A DNA stretch of 64,000 bases from assembly GCF_000426685.1 (NCBI RefSeq), contig NZ_AUFV01000018.1, positions 1 through 64,000 of the forward strand, given 5' to 3'. Positions 45,548 through 56,378 of the stretch are shown one piece after another (positions within the stretch are counted from its first letter, which is position 1; every line of letters starts with the position of its first letter). The stretch is from Solimonas flava DSM 18980 (lineage in GTDB: Bacteria > Pseudomonadota > Gammaproteobacteria > Nevskiales > Nevskiaceae). The notes beneath the pieces are model-generated. The model ran no database searches. It saw only the letters and a program-made list of their open reading frames with translations, and was not told the DNA's origin. The translations under genes and the position numbers were made by a program.

Positions 45548-46933
45548 ATGTCCGGGAACCAGAAACTCTGGGGCGGCCGCTTCGCCGAATCCACGTCCGC
45601 GCTCGTCGAGAAGTTCTCCGAATCCGTCAGCTTCGATGCGCGCCTCTACCGCCAGGACATTCGCGGCTCGCAGGCGCACGCGAAGATGCTCGGCAAGGTC
45701 GGCGTGCTGTCGGCCGACGACGTGAGCCAGATCGTCGCCGGGCTCGATGCCATCCTCGCCGACATCGAAGCCGGCCGCTTCGAATGGAGCGAGAAGCTCG
45801 AAGACGTGCACATGAACATCGAGGCGCGGCTGACGGCGGCGATCGGCGACGCCGGCAAGCGCCTGCACACCGGCCGCTCGCGCAACGACCAGGTCGCCAC
45901 CGACCTGCGCCTCTACGTGCGCGACGTCATCGACGAGCTGCTGGCGCTGCTCGACCGCGTTGCCGACGGCCTGCTCGACCTCGCCGAGCGCGAGGCCGAC
46001 ACCGTGATGCCCGGCTTCACGCATCTGCAGATCGCCCAGCCGGTGACCTTCGGCCACCACATGCTGGCCTGGCGCGAGCAGATGCTGCGCGACCGTTCGC
46101 GCCTGGTGGACTGCCGCAAGCGGATGAACCTGCTGCCGCTCGGCGCGGCGGCGCTGGCCGGCACGGTCTACCCGATCGACCGCCACTACGTCGCCGAGCT
46201 GCTCGGCTTCGACGGCGTCACCGAGAACTCGCTGGACACCGTCTCCGATCGCGACTTCGCGATCGAGTTCTGCGCCGCCGCGAGCCTGATCCTCGTGCAC
46301 CTGTCGCGCTGGAGCGAGGAGCTGATCCTGTGGTCGACGCCGATGTTCGGCTTCGTCAACCTGCCGGACCGCTTCTGCACCGGCAGCTCGATCATGCCGC
46401 AGAAGAAGAACCCGGACGTGCCGGAGCTGGTGCGCGGCAAGACCGGCCGCGTGATCGGCAACCTCAACGCGCTGCTGGTGCTGATGAAAGGCCAGCCGCT
46501 CGCGTACAACCGCGACAACCAGGAAGACAAGCCGCCGCTGTTCGACACCGTCGATACCGTCTCGATCTGCCTGTCGGTGTACGCCGAGATGATCCCGGCG
46601 ATCGAAGTCCGCCGCGACAACTGCCGCGCCGCCGCCGCCAAGGGCTACTCGACGGCGACCGACCTCGCCGACTATCTGGTGATGAAGGGCCTGCCGTTCC
46701 GCGATGCGCACCACGCCGTCGGCAGCACGGTCGCCTACGCGCAGCAGAAGGGTTGCGACATCGCCGAGCTGACGCTCGCCGAGCTGCAGCAGTTCTCGCC
46801 GCTGGTCGAGGCCGATGTCTACGCGCGCATCACGCTCGAAGGCTCGCTCAACGCACGCAATCACTACGGCGCCACCGCGCCGGCCCAGGTGCGCGCCGCG
46901 ATCGCCCGCGCGCGCGCCGCGAAGAAGGCTTAA
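45548..46933 (+). CDS. argH: Argininosuccinate lyase
   Basis: 461 aa, full length. Fumarase-superfamily signature [21 protein letters not shown]-terminal [40 protein letters not shown] and [19 protein letters not shown]. Splits argininosuccinate to arginine and fumarate, the last step of arginine synthesis. Converges with the DUF72 gene, overlapping by 4 bp. Confidence 0.96.
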   Translation: MSGNQKLWGGRFAESTSALVEKFSESVSFDARLYRQDIRGSQAHAKMLGKVGVLSADDVSQIVAGLDAILADIEAGRFEWSEKLEDVHMNIEARLTAAIGDAGKRLHTGRSRNDQVATDLRLYVRDVIDELLALLDRVADGLLDLAEREADTVMPGFTHLQIAQPVTFGHHMLAWREQMLRDRSRLVDCRKRMNLLPLGAAALAGTVYPIDRHYVAELLGFDGVTENSLDTVSDRDFAIEFCAAASLILVHLSRWSEELILWSTPMFGFVNLPDRFCTGSSIMPQKKNPDVPELVRGKTGRVIGNLNALLVLMKGQPLAYNRDNQEDKPPLFDTVDTVSICLSVYAEMIPAIEVRRDNCRAAAAKGYSTATDLADYLVMKGLPFRDAHHAVGSTVAYAQQKGCDIAELTLAELQQFSPLVEADVYARITLEGSLNARNHYGATAPAQVRAAIARARAAKKA

Positions 46934-47958
46934 GGCAAGGCCACGACCGCCTCGGCGAGCGCCAGCGCCGACAGCGGCGCCGAGCCCTCGGCCTTGTTGC
47001 CGATCGTCACGTACGCCGGCCAGCCGGCGGCGGTCGTGCCCTTGATGACGCGCGCCAGCGTCTCGCGCGTCTGCGGATCGGCGTCGACGATGCGGTCGAA
47101 GGTGCCGTAGAGCCGCTTCGCTTCTTCATAGCCGTAGGCGCCGTGGCGCCGGTGCAGGTTCCAGCGGCAGACCAGCGGCCCCGGCCACAGCGCGCGCAGG
47201 GTCGGCAGCTGCTCGGCGATCGGTGGCATCTTGGCGTGCAGGCCCAGGCAGTAGGTCGCACCGCACTCGCGCAGCACGGCGACGAAATCGGGACCGAGCC
47301 AGGCGGCGTTGCGCACCTCGACGGCCAGGACCGCATCCGGCGCCGTCGCGCGCAGATCCGGCAGCGCCCGCAGCATCGCCGCCAGACGCCGCAGCAGCGC
47401 GTCGCGATCGTGCAGCAGCGTGTCCGGCAGCGGGCTGAGCTGGAACACCAACGCGCCGAGCTTGTGGCCCAGGCCCTCGAGCGCAGGCGCGGCGCAGGCG
47501 TGCACCGCCAGCTTCGGATCGAGAAAGTTCGGGTTGGCCTCCAGGCCACGACCGTCCTCGCCGCGGATCAGCGCGTCGGTCACCACGCTCGGCGCCTTGA
47601 CGACGAAGCGGAAGTCATCGGGGACCTGCGCCGCGTAGGCGGCGTAGCGCCCGGCGTCGAGCGGGCGATAGAACGCGCGGTCGAGACTGACCGTGCGCAG
47701 CAGCGGATGGCGCGCATAGGCACGCAGCCCCTTCTTCGACAGCGTCGCCTCGGCGTAATCCTGCGCCCAGACGCTGCCGACCCAGCCCGGATAGTTCCAC
47801 GACGAGGTCCCGAGGCGCAGCGTCGCCGGCAGCGCCTCGCGCAGGGCGAGTAAACGGGCCGACGGGGTCGCCGCTTCGACGCCGCCGACGCGGCGGCGCG
47901 ACGGCAAAACGCTGGCAAGCGGCGCGGGCGCGGTGTCGGGAAACAGGGAGTCCTGCAT
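46930..47958 (-). CDS. DUF72 family protein (YecE-like)
   Basis: 342 aa. TIM-barrel-like DUF72 markers: [44 protein letters not shown] and [12 protein letters not shown], then [17 protein letters not shown] at the end. Function unknown; widespread and suspected to be a nuclease-like or sugar-related enzyme. The tail overlaps the argH tail by 4 bp. Confidence 0.88.
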   Translation of the reverse strand: MQDSLFPDTAPAPLASVLPSRRRVGGVEAATPSARLLALREALPATLRLGTSSWNYPGWVGSVWAQDYAEATLSKKGLRAYARHPLLRTVSLDRAFYRPLDAGRYAAYAAQVPDDFRFVVKAPSVVTDALIRGEDGRGLEANPNFLDPKLAVHACAAPALEGLGHKLGALVFQLSPLPDTLLHDRDALLRRLAAMLRALPDLRATAPDAVLAVEVRNAAWLGPDFVAVLRECGATYCLGLHAKMPPIAEQLPTLRALWPGPLVCRWNLHRRHGAYGYEEAKRLYGTFDRIVDADPQTRETLARVIKGTTAAGWPAYVTIGNKAEGSAPLSALALAEAVVALP

Positions 47959-48003
47959 GCGCCGATTGTGCGGGGCCGGCCGGGCGCCGGCAAAGCGCGA
48001 TGC

Positions 48004-48453
48004 CTAAGCCGGCTGCAGGAGCGGCGCCTCGATCCGCCGGCGCAGGCGACGCAGGTCGGCGAAGGCCTGCAGACGGAACAGCAGCGCCAGCAGCGGCTCC
48101 AGTACGCGCCAGCTGCCCTGCGGGCGCAGATGCAACTGGTAGGTCACGCGGGTGCCGTCCGGGGTCGGCTCGAACAGGCGGCGCCCCTCGCAGGGCACCG
48201 GGCCGCTGATCGAGCGGAACGCGGTACGCCGGCCCGGTTCCCAGGCGATGATCTCGGCGAGCGTCTCGGCGCGCAGGCCGAACATCTGCATGGTCTCGTG
48301 CGTCTGCACACCAAGCGCCGGCTCGACGTCCGGCTCGCAACGCATCGCCTTCACCCCGGAGCGCCAGCGGGCATCGTTGCGATAGTCACCGGCGTAAGCG
48401 AAGACCTCGTCGGCCGGACGGTGAATGCGGATGGAGCAGGCGACGGTAATCAT
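48004..48453 (-). CDS. SRPBCC family protein (polyketide cyclase-like)
   Basis: 149 aa from ATG 48453 (a TTG at 48462 is in frame). Starts MITVACSIRIHRPADEVFAY, with the helix-grip pattern DYRNDARWRSGVKAM and RVTYQLHLRPQGSWRVLEPLL at the C-terminus. SRPBCC proteins hold hydrophobic ligands; this one is uncharacterised. It sits between the DUF72 gene and speA, all on the same strand. Confidence 0.82.
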   Translation of the reverse strand: MITVACSIRIHRPADEVFAYAGDYRNDARWRSGVKAMRCEPDVEPALGVQTHETMQMFGLRAETLAEIIAWEPGRRTAFRSISGPVPCEGRRLFEPTPDGTRVTYQLHLRPQGSWRVLEPLLALLFRLQAFADLRRLRRRIEAPLLQPA

Positions 48454-48555
48454 CGGCGTCAACGCAACGAAAGCGTGGAATCAGTGTCGCCCGAACGAGG
48501 CGACAACGCCGCGAACTACACCACACTCCAGCCGACGCCTCGCTGAACGAAACGC

Positions 48556-50460
48556 TCAGGACAGATAGGTATAGCCGCTGAGACCGGCTTCGAGTTCGGC
48601 GTAAAGCGCATCCTTCTGCGCATCCGGCAGGGCCAGCGCGTCGAGCTTGGCGCGATAGGCGGCCGCCAGCTTCTCCGGCTCCAGATGCACGTAGCGCAAC
48701 AGCTCGTCGGTGCGGTCGCCCTGCTCGGCGCCTTCGAGGTGCCAGCCGCCGTCGCCATCGAGCGCGACGTTGACGGCGTTGGTATCGCCGAACAGGTTGT
48801 GCATGTCGCCGAGGATTTCCTGATAGGCGCCGACCATGAAGAAACCGATCAGGTACGGCTCGCCGGCGCGCAGCGGATGCAGCGCCAGCGTCGGCATCAG
48901 GCCCTCGCGATCGACGTACTGGTCGAGCCGGCCGTCGGAGTCGCAGGTCAGATCGCAGAGCCGCGCGCGGATCTGCGGCCGCTCGTCGAGCCGGTGGATC
49001 GGCATGATCGGGAAGACCTGATCGATCGCCCAGGCGTCCGGCACCGACTGGAACACCGAGAAGTTGCAGAAATATTTCGCGGCGAGCTTCTCGCGCAGTT
49101 CGTCGTAGGCCTCGCGCTGCGCGCGAATCGTCGGATCGAGCTGCGGCAGCACCGCCCGCGCCAGCGCGTAGTAGACGCGCTCGGCGTAGGCACGCTCCGG
49201 CAGCGTCAGCAGGCCCTGCGCGTACTGGGCCTGGGCGTCGGCGAAGTACTGCGCGGCATCGTGCAGGCTCTCGATCGGCCCCTGCACGTCGATCTCGCGG
49301 AACAGCGCGTAAAGCTCCTGCAGGACCGCCGCCGCGTCCGCGGCCGGGGCCTCGACGCGCTGCGTCGGCGCCTCGTCGTGTTCGACGACGTCGGCGATCA
49401 GCACCGCGTGGTGCGCGGTCAGGGCGCGCCCCGACTCGGAAATCACGTTCGGTTGCGGCAACCCTTCGGCGAGGCAGACTTCCTGCAGCGTACGCAGGAT
49501 GTTGCGCGCGTACTCGCGCAGCGAGTAATTCATCGAGCAGAACGAGCGCGAGCGCGTGCCCTCGTAGTCGACGCCCAGCCCGCCGCCGACGTCGACGACC
49601 TCCACCGGCGCGCCGAGCCGGCGCAGCTCGACGTAGAAGCGCGAGGCCTCGCGCAGGCCGCGCGCGACGTCCTGGACGTTGGCGACCTGCGAGCCGAGGT
49701 GGAAGTGGATCATCTGCACGGCGTCGAGGCGGCCGGCGGCGCGCAGCATTTCGACCGCCTCGAGAATCTGCGGCGCCGACAGGCCGAACTTGGCCTTCTC
49801 GCCGCCGGTGTTCTGCTGCGTGCTGGTGAAGTTCGACGACAGGCGCACACGCAGACCGATCAGCGGCGCCACGTCGAGCGCACGCGCCTCCTCGAGCACG
49901 ATCGGCAGCTCGGAGAGCTTCTCGACGACGATGTAGACGCGGTGGCCGAGCTTGCTGCCGATCAGCGCGCGGCGGATGTAGGCGCGGTCCTTGTAGCCGT
50001 TGCAGACGATGATGCTGCCCGGCCGCGCCAGGCCGAGCACGGCGGCGAGCTCGGGCTTGCTGCCGGCTTCGATGCCGACGCGCGCGCCGCCGTGGCGGAC
50101 GATCTCCTCGACGACATCGCCCTGCTGGTTGACCTTGATCGGGTAGACGGCCGTGTAGCGCCCTTCGTAGCCGAGTTCCTCGATGACCGAGGCGAAGGCG
50201 CCGGTCAGCTGGTCGACGCGGTCGTGCAGGATGTCGACGAAGCGGACCAGCACCGGCAGCGGCAGGCCTTCGCCGGGCAGGCGCCTGGCCAGTTCGTAGA
50301 GGTCGATCTCGACACCCGAACGATCGCGGTAGGGGCGCACACGCATACGGCCGTCGGCCGCCACGTCGAAATAGCCTTCGCCCCACTGCGGAACGTTGTA
50401 CAGCTCGCAGGCCTGTGCCGCGTCCCACGCCGGCGTGCCGGCCACCCGTTCGTCATTCAT
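48556..50460 (-). CDS. speA: Biosynthetic arginine decarboxylase
   Basis: 634 aa from ATG 50460 (a GTG at 50472 is possible). PLP-binding Lys109 in AVYPIKVNQQG, VDVGGGLGVDYEGTRS, substrate-site region LVEPVG-free SESGRALTAHHA, and FFMVGAYQEILGDMHNLFG near the end. Makes agmatine from arginine, the entry to putrescine and spermidine. Divergent from speE, which uses the downstream product. Confidence 0.94.
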   Translation of the reverse strand: MNDERVAGTPAWDAAQACELYNVPQWGEGYFDVAADGRMRVRPYRDRSGVEIDLYELARRLPGEGLPLPVLVRFVDILHDRVDQLTGAFASVIEELGYEGRYTAVYPIKVNQQGDVVEEIVRHGGARVGIEAGSKPELAAVLGLARPGSIIVCNGYKDRAYIRRALIGSKLGHRVYIVVEKLSELPIVLEEARALDVAPLIGLRVRLSSNFTSTQQNTGGEKAKFGLSAPQILEAVEMLRAAGRLDAVQMIHFHLGSQVANVQDVARGLREASRFYVELRRLGAPVEVVDVGGGLGVDYEGTRSRSFCSMNYSLREYARNILRTLQEVCLAEGLPQPNVISESGRALTAHHAVLIADVVEHDEAPTQRVEAPAADAAAVLQELYALFREIDVQGPIESLHDAAQYFADAQAQYAQGLLTLPERAYAERVYYALARAVLPQLDPTIRAQREAYDELREKLAAKYFCNFSVFQSVPDAWAIDQVFPIMPIHRLDERPQIRARLCDLTCDSDGRLDQYVDREGLMPTLALHPLRAGEPYLIGFFMVGAYQEILGDMHNLFGDTNAVNVALDGDGGWHLEGAEQGDRTDELLRYVHLEPEKLAAAYRAKLDALALPDAQKDALYAELEAGLSGYTYLS

Positions 50461-50493
50461 CTCGCGCGTCACCCACCGGCCTCATTCACTCGA

Positions 50494-50499
50494 TATACT
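50494..50499 (+). promoter_or_regulatory. Predicted -10 box of speE
   Basis: TATACT at 50494-50499, about 100 bp upstream of the speE ATG, in the divergent region shared with speA. No convincing -35 was found at the usual spacing, so this is tentative. Confidence 0.4.
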
Positions 50500-50600
50500 C
50501 GCGCCGCCTCGCAGCGGAGGGCGGCCATTGTAGGAGCGACGGGCCCCACCCGCGAGCGCCCGTCCACCCTGTTCCCGAATCTGCAGCCTACGAGGTCGTC

Positions 50601-51452
50601 ATGACGCTGGATCGCACCTGGTTTACCGAGCCGATGGAAAGCACCGGCACGGCGTTTTCGCTGAAGGGCGAGAAAGTCCACGAGGAGCAGACCCCGTACC
50701 AGAAGATCGAAATCTGGAAGACCGAGACCTTCGGCTGGCTGATGACGATCGACGGCTGCACCATGGTCTCGACCCGCGACAACTTCCTCTATCACGAGAT
50801 GATGTCGCACCCGGCGCTGAACTCGCACCCGAATCCCGAGACCGTCGTCATCGTCGGCGGCGGCGACTGCGGCACGCTGCGCGAGGTGCTCAAACACCCG
50901 GAAGTGAAGTCGGCGACGCAGGTCGAGATCGACGAGCGCGTCACGCGCCTGTCCGAGCAGTATTTCCCGGAACTGTGCGATCGCAACGACGATCCGCGCG
51001 CGACGCTGTTCTTCGGCGACGGCATCCAGTGGATGAAGGATGTGGCGCCGGGCTCGGTCGACCTGATCATCATCGACTCGACCGACCCGGTCGGCCCGGC
51101 CGAGGGCCTGTTCGGCAAGCGCTTCTATCTCGACTGCATCAAGGCCCTGAAGCCGGACGGCATGCTGGTCCAGCAGTCCGAGTCGCCGCTACTGCATCTG
51201 GAACTGATCCAGGAAATGCACGCCGCGATGCGCGAAGCCGGCTTCGCGCAGACGCATCTGCTGCACTTCCCGCAGGTGATCTATCCGTCCGGCTGGTGGT
51301 CGGGTTCGATCGCCTGCAAGAAGGCCGGCCCGCTCGCCGCCCGCCTCGACGCCCAGGCGATCGACGCGCTCGACTGCCGTTTCTACAACGCCGACACGCA
51401 CCACGGCGCGTTCGCGCTGCCGACCTACGTCAAGCGCGCGTTGCAGCGCTGA
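50601..51452 (+). CDS. speE: Spermidine synthase
   Basis: 283 aa. Aminopropyltransferase motifs: TFGWLMTIDGCTMVSTRDNF, VVIVGGGDCGTLREVLKHPE (decarboxylated SAM site), FFGDGIQWM and IIIDSTDPVGPAEGLFGKRF. Transfers aminopropyl to putrescine. Followed by a very strong intrinsic terminator. Together with speA it encodes polyamine synthesis; agmatine-to-putrescine enzymes are not in the window. Confidence 0.95.
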   Translation: MTLDRTWFTEPMESTGTAFSLKGEKVHEEQTPYQKIEIWKTETFGWLMTIDGCTMVSTRDNFLYHEMMSHPALNSHPNPETVVIVGGGDCGTLREVLKHPEVKSATQVEIDERVTRLSEQYFPELCDRNDDPRATLFFGDGIQWMKDVAPGSVDLIIIDSTDPVGPAEGLFGKRFYLDCIKALKPDGMLVQQSESPLLHLELIQEMHAAMREAGFAQTHLLHFPQVIYPSGWWSGSIACKKAGPLAARLDAQAIDALDCRFYNADTHHGAFALPTYVKRALQR

Positions 51453-51466
51453 ACCGGCCGGCACGG

Positions 51467-51506
51467 AAAAGGCCGCCGTCTCCCCGGGAGACGGCGGCCT
51501 TTTTTA
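51467..51506 (+). terminator. speE: Rho-independent terminator after speE
   Basis: GC-rich near-perfect hairpin (GGCCGCCGTCTCC / GGAGACGGCGGCC arms) followed by a T run at 51500-51505. An A run before the hairpin means it could also act for transcription from the opposite side. Confidence 0.93.
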
Positions 51507-51527
51507 TAGCATCCCGCTGGCGCCGGC

Positions 51528-51896
51528 TCAGGGTTCGCCGCAGGCCTCGCGCACCTGCCGCTCGGTCTGCTCGATCAGCTTCTGCCGCTGCTCCGGCGTG
51601 TACTCGCGTTCGTTGCCCAGCGCATCGCGCTCGATCACCTTGGACGAGTTTCGGAAGCTCGCCAGCGTGTCCTGCTTCTGCTTGCACTGCGCGGCACGCT
51701 CGGCCTCGCCCTGGCTCTCATCCGCGGGCACCTCGGCGGTGACGGTGTTGACGCGCCCGGCCTCGACACGCGTCCAGCCCGGCTGCGGCGTGTCGCTGAA
51801 GTGAAAGCGCCCCGCGGCATCGACCCACTTGTATACCGGCCCCGCCAGCGCCGACGCGCTGAACAGGATGCCCATCGCCACTGCCGCTATGCGCAC
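51528..51896 (-). CDS. DUF4124 domain exported protein
   Basis: 122 aa from a GTG at 51896 with GGGGAGG 6 bp upstream; this gives a signal peptide (RIAAVAMGILFSASALA). The DUF4124 signature VYKWVDAAGRFHFSDTPQPG follows at once, then a charged tail with two Cys. Such proteins are periplasmic with unknown roles. It lies on the far side of the PII gene's terminator. Confidence 0.82.
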   Translation of the reverse strand: MRIAAVAMGILFSASALAGPVYKWVDAAGRFHFSDTPQPGWTRVEAGRVNTVTAEVPADESQGEAERAAQCKQKQDTLASFRNSSKVIERDALGNEREYTPEQRQKLIEQTERQVREACGEP

Positions 51897-51955
51897 TGCC
51901 CGCCTCCCCCGCAAGATCGATGACTCACAGTCTCGCCGCTCGCCGCGGCGGACGC

Positions 51956-51989
51956 AAAAAACCCGCGGCGCCGACGGGCACCGCGGGCT
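51956..51989 (-). terminator. Intrinsic terminator after second PII gene
   Basis: On the minus strand a hairpin with arms CCCGCGGTGCC and GGCGCCGCGGG (one T-G wobble) and a CGTC loop is followed by TTTTTT. Lies 12 bp past the PII stop codon, between it and the DUF4124 gene. Confidence 0.88.
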
Positions 51990-52001
51990 GACGGAAGGCC
52001 T

Positions 52002-52373
<372 letters not shown>

Positions 52374-52448
52374 TTAGCGCACGCTCGCGCCTGCCGGCAG
52401 TTCCGCAAGAATCATGCGCATCCGCGACAGACGCGCACGACATCGCGC

Positions 52449-52482
52449 AAAGAAAAGGGGCGAGTCCCGAAGGACCCGCCCC
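52449..52482 (-). terminator. amtB: Intrinsic terminator after amtB
   Basis: On the minus strand the arms GGGGCGGGTCC and GGACTCGCCCC (one G-T pair) close a stable TTCG tetraloop, followed by TTTTCTTT. 29 bp past the amtB stop. Separates glnK-amtB from the downstream PII gene. Confidence 0.9.
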
Positions 52483-52511
52483 AACCCACCGGAGATGAAT
52501 CGTCTAACCGC

Positions 52512-53957
52512 TTACGAAAGAATGTAGCCGCGCTCGTTGTGCTGGCTGATATCGAGGCCTTCGCTCTCTTCCTCGTCCGTCGCGCGCAGCTTGGTGAACA
52601 GGCCGACGACCTTGAGGATGACGAAGGTCAGAACGCCGGTGTAGATCAGGGTGAACAACACACCCTTGGTCTGGATCCAGAGCTGACTACCGATCGTCGC
52701 ACCCTCGGTCGGCGACCACACGCCGCCCATCGACGGGAAGCAGAACACGCCGGTCAGGATCGCGCCGACGATGCCGCCCACGCAGTGCACGCCGAAGACG
52801 TCGAGCGAGTCGTCATAGCCAATCGCCTTCTTGAGCTTGGTCGAAGCCAGGAAGCAGATCACGCCAGCGGCGAGGCCGATGGCCAGCGCGCCGGCCGGGC
52901 CGACCGTGCCGGACGCCGGGGTGATGGCGACGAGGCCCGCAACCGCACCCGACGCGATGCCTAGCACCGACGGCTTACCGTGCGAGATCCATTCGGCGAA
53001 CATCCAGGACAGCGCGGCCATCGCCGTCGCCACCTGCGTCACGAACATGGCCATGCCGGCCGCACCGTTGGCGGCGACCGCCGAACCGGCGTTGAAGCCG
53101 AACCAGCCGACCCACAGCATGCTGGCACCCATGACGGTGTAGCCCATGTTGTTGGGCGCCATCGCGTCCTTGCCGTAGCCCTTGCGCTTGCCGAGGACCA
53201 ACGCGGCGACGAGGCCAGCGATACCGGCGTTGATGTGCACGACAGTGCCGCCGGCGAAGTCGAGCACGCCCCAGTCCCACAGCAGGCCGCCGTTGCCGCT
53301 CCACACCATGTGAGCCATCGGGAAGTAGCAAATCGTCACCCAGAGGGCGATGAATACCAGCATCGCGGCGAAGCGCATGCGCTCGGCGAAGGCGCCGACG
53401 ATCAGCGCCGGGGTGATGATCGCGAAGGTCATCTGGAAGGTCGCGAACACCGACTCCGGAACCGCCGCGGTCAGGCTCTCAAGCGTCGTTCCGGACAGGA
53501 ACGCCTTGCCCAAGCCGCCGACGAAGCTGTTGAGGTTGACGACGCCGGCTTCCATGCCCGTGGTGTCGAAGGCCAAGCTATAGCCATAGACCACCCACAG
53601 CACCGACACGAGCGACGTGATCGCGAAGCACTGCATCATCAGCGACAGCACGTTCTTGGCCCGCACCATGCCGGCGTAGAACAGCGCCAGACCCGGGATC
53701 GTCATGAACAGCACGAGCGCCGTCGAGGTCAGCATCCAGGCGGTGTCGCCGGAATTCAGCGTCGGCGTCGGAGCGGCTTCCTCGGCAGCCGGAGCTTCAG
53801 CGGCCGGAGCTTCGGCCGCAGGCGCCTCGGCGGCCGGCGCTTCCGCAGCCGGAGCCTCGGCCGCAGGCGGCGGCGTTTCATCCTGCGCCCACGCCGTGGG
53901 CGCGAGGCCGAACATGGCCGCAAGCAGCGCGGCACCCAAAATTTTGCGCATCGTCAT
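52512..53957 (-). CDS. amtB: Ammonium transporter AmtB with leader and Ala/Glu/Pro linker
   Basis: 481 aa from ATG 53957. Signal-peptide-like MTMRKILGAALLAAMFGLAP to about residue 24, then a low-complexity (AAEAP)n linker of five repeats before the first membrane helix, and 11 helices. Amt landmarks: WMLTSTALVLFMTIPGLALFY, AFAERMRF, WDWGVLDFAGGTVVHINAG with pore His, and FGVHCVGGIVGAILTGVF with the twin His. Takes up ammonium. 13 bp after glnK, so glnK gates it. Confidence 0.95.
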   Translation of the reverse strand: MTMRKILGAALLAAMFGLAPTAWAQDETPPPAAEAPAAEAPAAEAPAAEAPAAEAPAAEEAAPTPTLNSGDTAWMLTSTALVLFMTIPGLALFYAGMVRAKNVLSLMMQCFAITSLVSVLWVVYGYSLAFDTTGMEAGVVNLNSFVGGLGKAFLSGTTLESLTAAVPESVFATFQMTFAIITPALIVGAFAERMRFAAMLVFIALWVTICYFPMAHMVWSGNGGLLWDWGVLDFAGGTVVHINAGIAGLVAALVLGKRKGYGKDAMAPNNMGYTVMGASMLWVGWFGFNAGSAVAANGAAGMAMFVTQVATAMAALSWMFAEWISHGKPSVLGIASGAVAGLVAITPASGTVGPAGALAIGLAAGVICFLASTKLKKAIGYDDSLDVFGVHCVGGIVGAILTGVFCFPSMGGVWSPTEGATIGSQLWIQTKGVLFTLIYTGVLTFVILKVVGLFTKLRATDEEESEGLDISQHNERGYILS

Positions 53958-53970
53958 TGCTGGTTCCCCC

Positions 53971-54405
<435 letters not shown>

Positions 54406-54537
54406 TCACTGCGCCGATTTGCGCACCGGGCCTCCGTGCCGCCCCATTATGGTGCGCAGCCTTCGGCAGGGAAGTCGGTGGCGCGAAGGCCGAGGCATAA
54501 TCCGGGACTCCCGCGTTCGCCCGGATTCGCCCCCGCC

Positions 54538-54804
54538 ATGGAAAGTCGCCGCATCGAAGACCTCGCCGCCAAGCTCGCTGGCATCCTGCCGCCCGGACTG
54601 CGCGCGCTACGCAGCGAGCTCGAGGACAATTTCCGGGCGGTGCTGCGCGCGAATCTGGAAAAGTGGGATCTGGTCTCGCGCGAGCGCTTCGATACCCAGG
54701 CCGAACTGCTGGCCCGCACGCAGAAGAAGCTGGCCCTGCTGGAAAAGCGCATCAAGGCGCTCGAACAGCGTGAAACACCGCACCCCGATCACGACGCCGG
54801 CTGA
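54538..54804 (+). CDS. ubiK: Ubiquinone biosynthesis accessory factor UbiK (BMFP)
   Basis: 88 aa from ATG 54538. The membrane-fusogenic BMFP coiled coil: IEDLAAKLAGILPPGLRAL, then FDTQAELLARTQKKLALLEKRIKALE. UbiK is an accessory protein of the aerobic Ubi complex that helps ubiquinone synthesis. Divergent from glnK and followed 13 bp later by yifB. Confidence 0.9.
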   Translation: MESRRIEDLAAKLAGILPPGLRALRSELEDNFRAVLRANLEKWDLVSRERFDTQAELLARTQKKLALLEKRIKALEQRETPHPDHDAG

Positions 54805-54817
54805 CTAGCATGCCGGC

Positions 54818-56323
54818 ATGTCGCTCGCCACGGTTCATGCCCGCGCCCAGAACGGCCTTGCCGCCGATTCGGTCGGTGTCGAGGTCCATCTCGCCCCCGG
54901 CCTGCCGGGCCTGAGCATCGTCGGCCTGCCGGAAGCCTCGGTTCGCGAAGCCAAGGACCGGGTCCGCGCCGCGATCGTCAACAGCGGCTATCGCTTCCCG
55001 CTGCAGCGCATCACCTGCAACCTGACGCCCGCCGATCTGCCGAAGGAAGGTTCGCGCTTCGATCTGGCGATCGCCCTCGGCATCCTCGCCGCGTCAGGCC
55101 AGATTCCGGCCGAGCCGCTGGCGGCGCTCGAAGCGCTCGGTGAACTGTCACTGTCCGGCGAGATCCGCCCGATCCGTGGCGCCCTGCCCGCCGCGCTGAA
55201 GGCCACCGGCGCCGGCCGCGCGCTGCTGGTGCCCGAAGCCAACGGTGCCGAAGCGAGCCTGGCACGCGGTGCGCGCGTCTTCGTCGCCGACCGCCTCGGC
55301 ACCCTCTGCGCCGAACTGCACGAGAACCGGCTGCGCACCGCTGACGCAACGCCGCCGGCCGCCGCCCCCGCCGAGCCCGCGGCCGATCTCGCCGACGTAC
55401 GCGGTCAGGCGCAGGCCAAGCGCGCGCTCGAAATCGCCGCGGCCGGAGCGCATTCGCTGTTGATGAGCGGCCCGCCGGGCGGCGGCAAGTCGATGCTCGC
55501 GCAACGCCTGCCCGGCATCCTGCCGCCGCTCGGCGACGACGAAGCGCTCGAAGTCGCCGCGGTCGCCTCGATCGGCAAGGGCTTCGACCCGCGTGACTGG
55601 GGCCGCCGGCCGTACCGCGCCCCGCACCACACCGCCTCGGGCGCCGCGCTGGTCGGCGGCGGCACACAACCGCGCCCCGGCGAGATCACCCTGGCTCACC
55701 ATGGCGTGCTGTTCCTCGACGAACTGCCGGAGTTCGATCGCGACGTGCTCGAAGTCCTGCGCGAGCCGCTGGAGCGCGGCGCGATCACGATCTCGCGCGC
55801 CGCACGGCAGGCGGATTTCCCGGCGCGCTTCCAGCTGGTCGCGGCGATGAATCCCTGCCCTTGCGGCTATCTCGGCGACACGGACGGCGAATGTCGCTGC
55901 ACGCCGGACCAGGTGGCGCGCTATCGCGCGCGCATCTCGGGGCCGCTGCTCGACCGCATCGACCTGCAGCTGTTCGTGCCCCGCGTCGCGCGTGAGGAAC
56001 TGCTCGGCGGGGCCGCGCGCACCCCGGAAGAGCCGAGCGTCGCGGTCCGGCAACGCGTCTGCGCCGCGCGACAGCGCCAGCTCGACCGCCAGGGCGTGCC
56101 GAACGCGCAGCTGGGCCTGCAGGAACTGGAGCGCTGGGCCCGGCCGGACGCGGACGGAGCGGCGCTGCTGCAGCAGGCCCTGCAGCGCCTCCACCTGTCG
56201 GCGCGCGCCTACCATCGCACGCTCAAGGTCGCACGCACGATCGCCGACCTTGCCGCGCAATCCGCGGTCAGCGCCGGGCACATCGGCGAAGCCTTGCGCT
56301 ACCGCAGCATGGCCACGCGCTGA
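54818..56323 (+). CDS. comM: YifB/ComM-family Mg-chelatase-like AAA+ ATPase
   Basis: 501 aa. N-terminal Lon-protease-like domain, LAPGLPGLSIVGLPEASVREA, Walker A SGPPGGGKSMLAQ (about residues 216-224), Walker B LFLDELPEF, zinc-like CPCGYLGD...CRCTPDQ segment, and C-terminal domain HLSARAYHRTLKVARTIADL. Homologues include ComM, a hexameric helicase promoting branch migration in natural transformation. Converges on the TorF-type porin. Confidence 0.9.
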   Translation: MSLATVHARAQNGLAADSVGVEVHLAPGLPGLSIVGLPEASVREAKDRVRAAIVNSGYRFPLQRITCNLTPADLPKEGSRFDLAIALGILAASGQIPAEPLAALEALGELSLSGEIRPIRGALPAALKATGAGRALLVPEANGAEASLARGARVFVADRLGTLCAELHENRLRTADATPPAAAPAEPAADLADVRGQAQAKRALEIAAAGAHSLLMSGPPGGGKSMLAQRLPGILPPLGDDEALEVAAVASIGKGFDPRDWGRRPYRAPHHTASGAALVGGGTQPRPGEITLAHHGVLFLDELPEFDRDVLEVLREPLERGAITISRAARQADFPARFQLVAAMNPCPCGYLGDTDGECRCTPDQVARYRARISGPLLDRIDLQLFVPRVAREELLGGAARTPEEPSVAVRQRVCAARQRQLDRQGVPNAQLGLQELERWARPDADGAALLQQALQRLHLSARAYHRTLKVARTIADLAAQSAVSAGHIGEALRYRSMATR

Positions 56324-56326
56324 AAC

Positions 56327-56357
56327 GAAGAAGGGCCGCGCAAGGCGGCCCTTCTTC
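56327..56357. terminator. Bidirectional hairpin terminator between comM and torF
   Basis: 13-bp perfect stem GAAGAAGGGCCGC / GCGGCCCTTCTTC with a GCAAG loop; A/T-rich stem ends on both sides give each direction a TTCTTC tail. Lies between the stops of two convergent genes. Confidence 0.8.
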
Positions 56358-56378
56358 ACGCTGGAAAGACTCGCTTGC

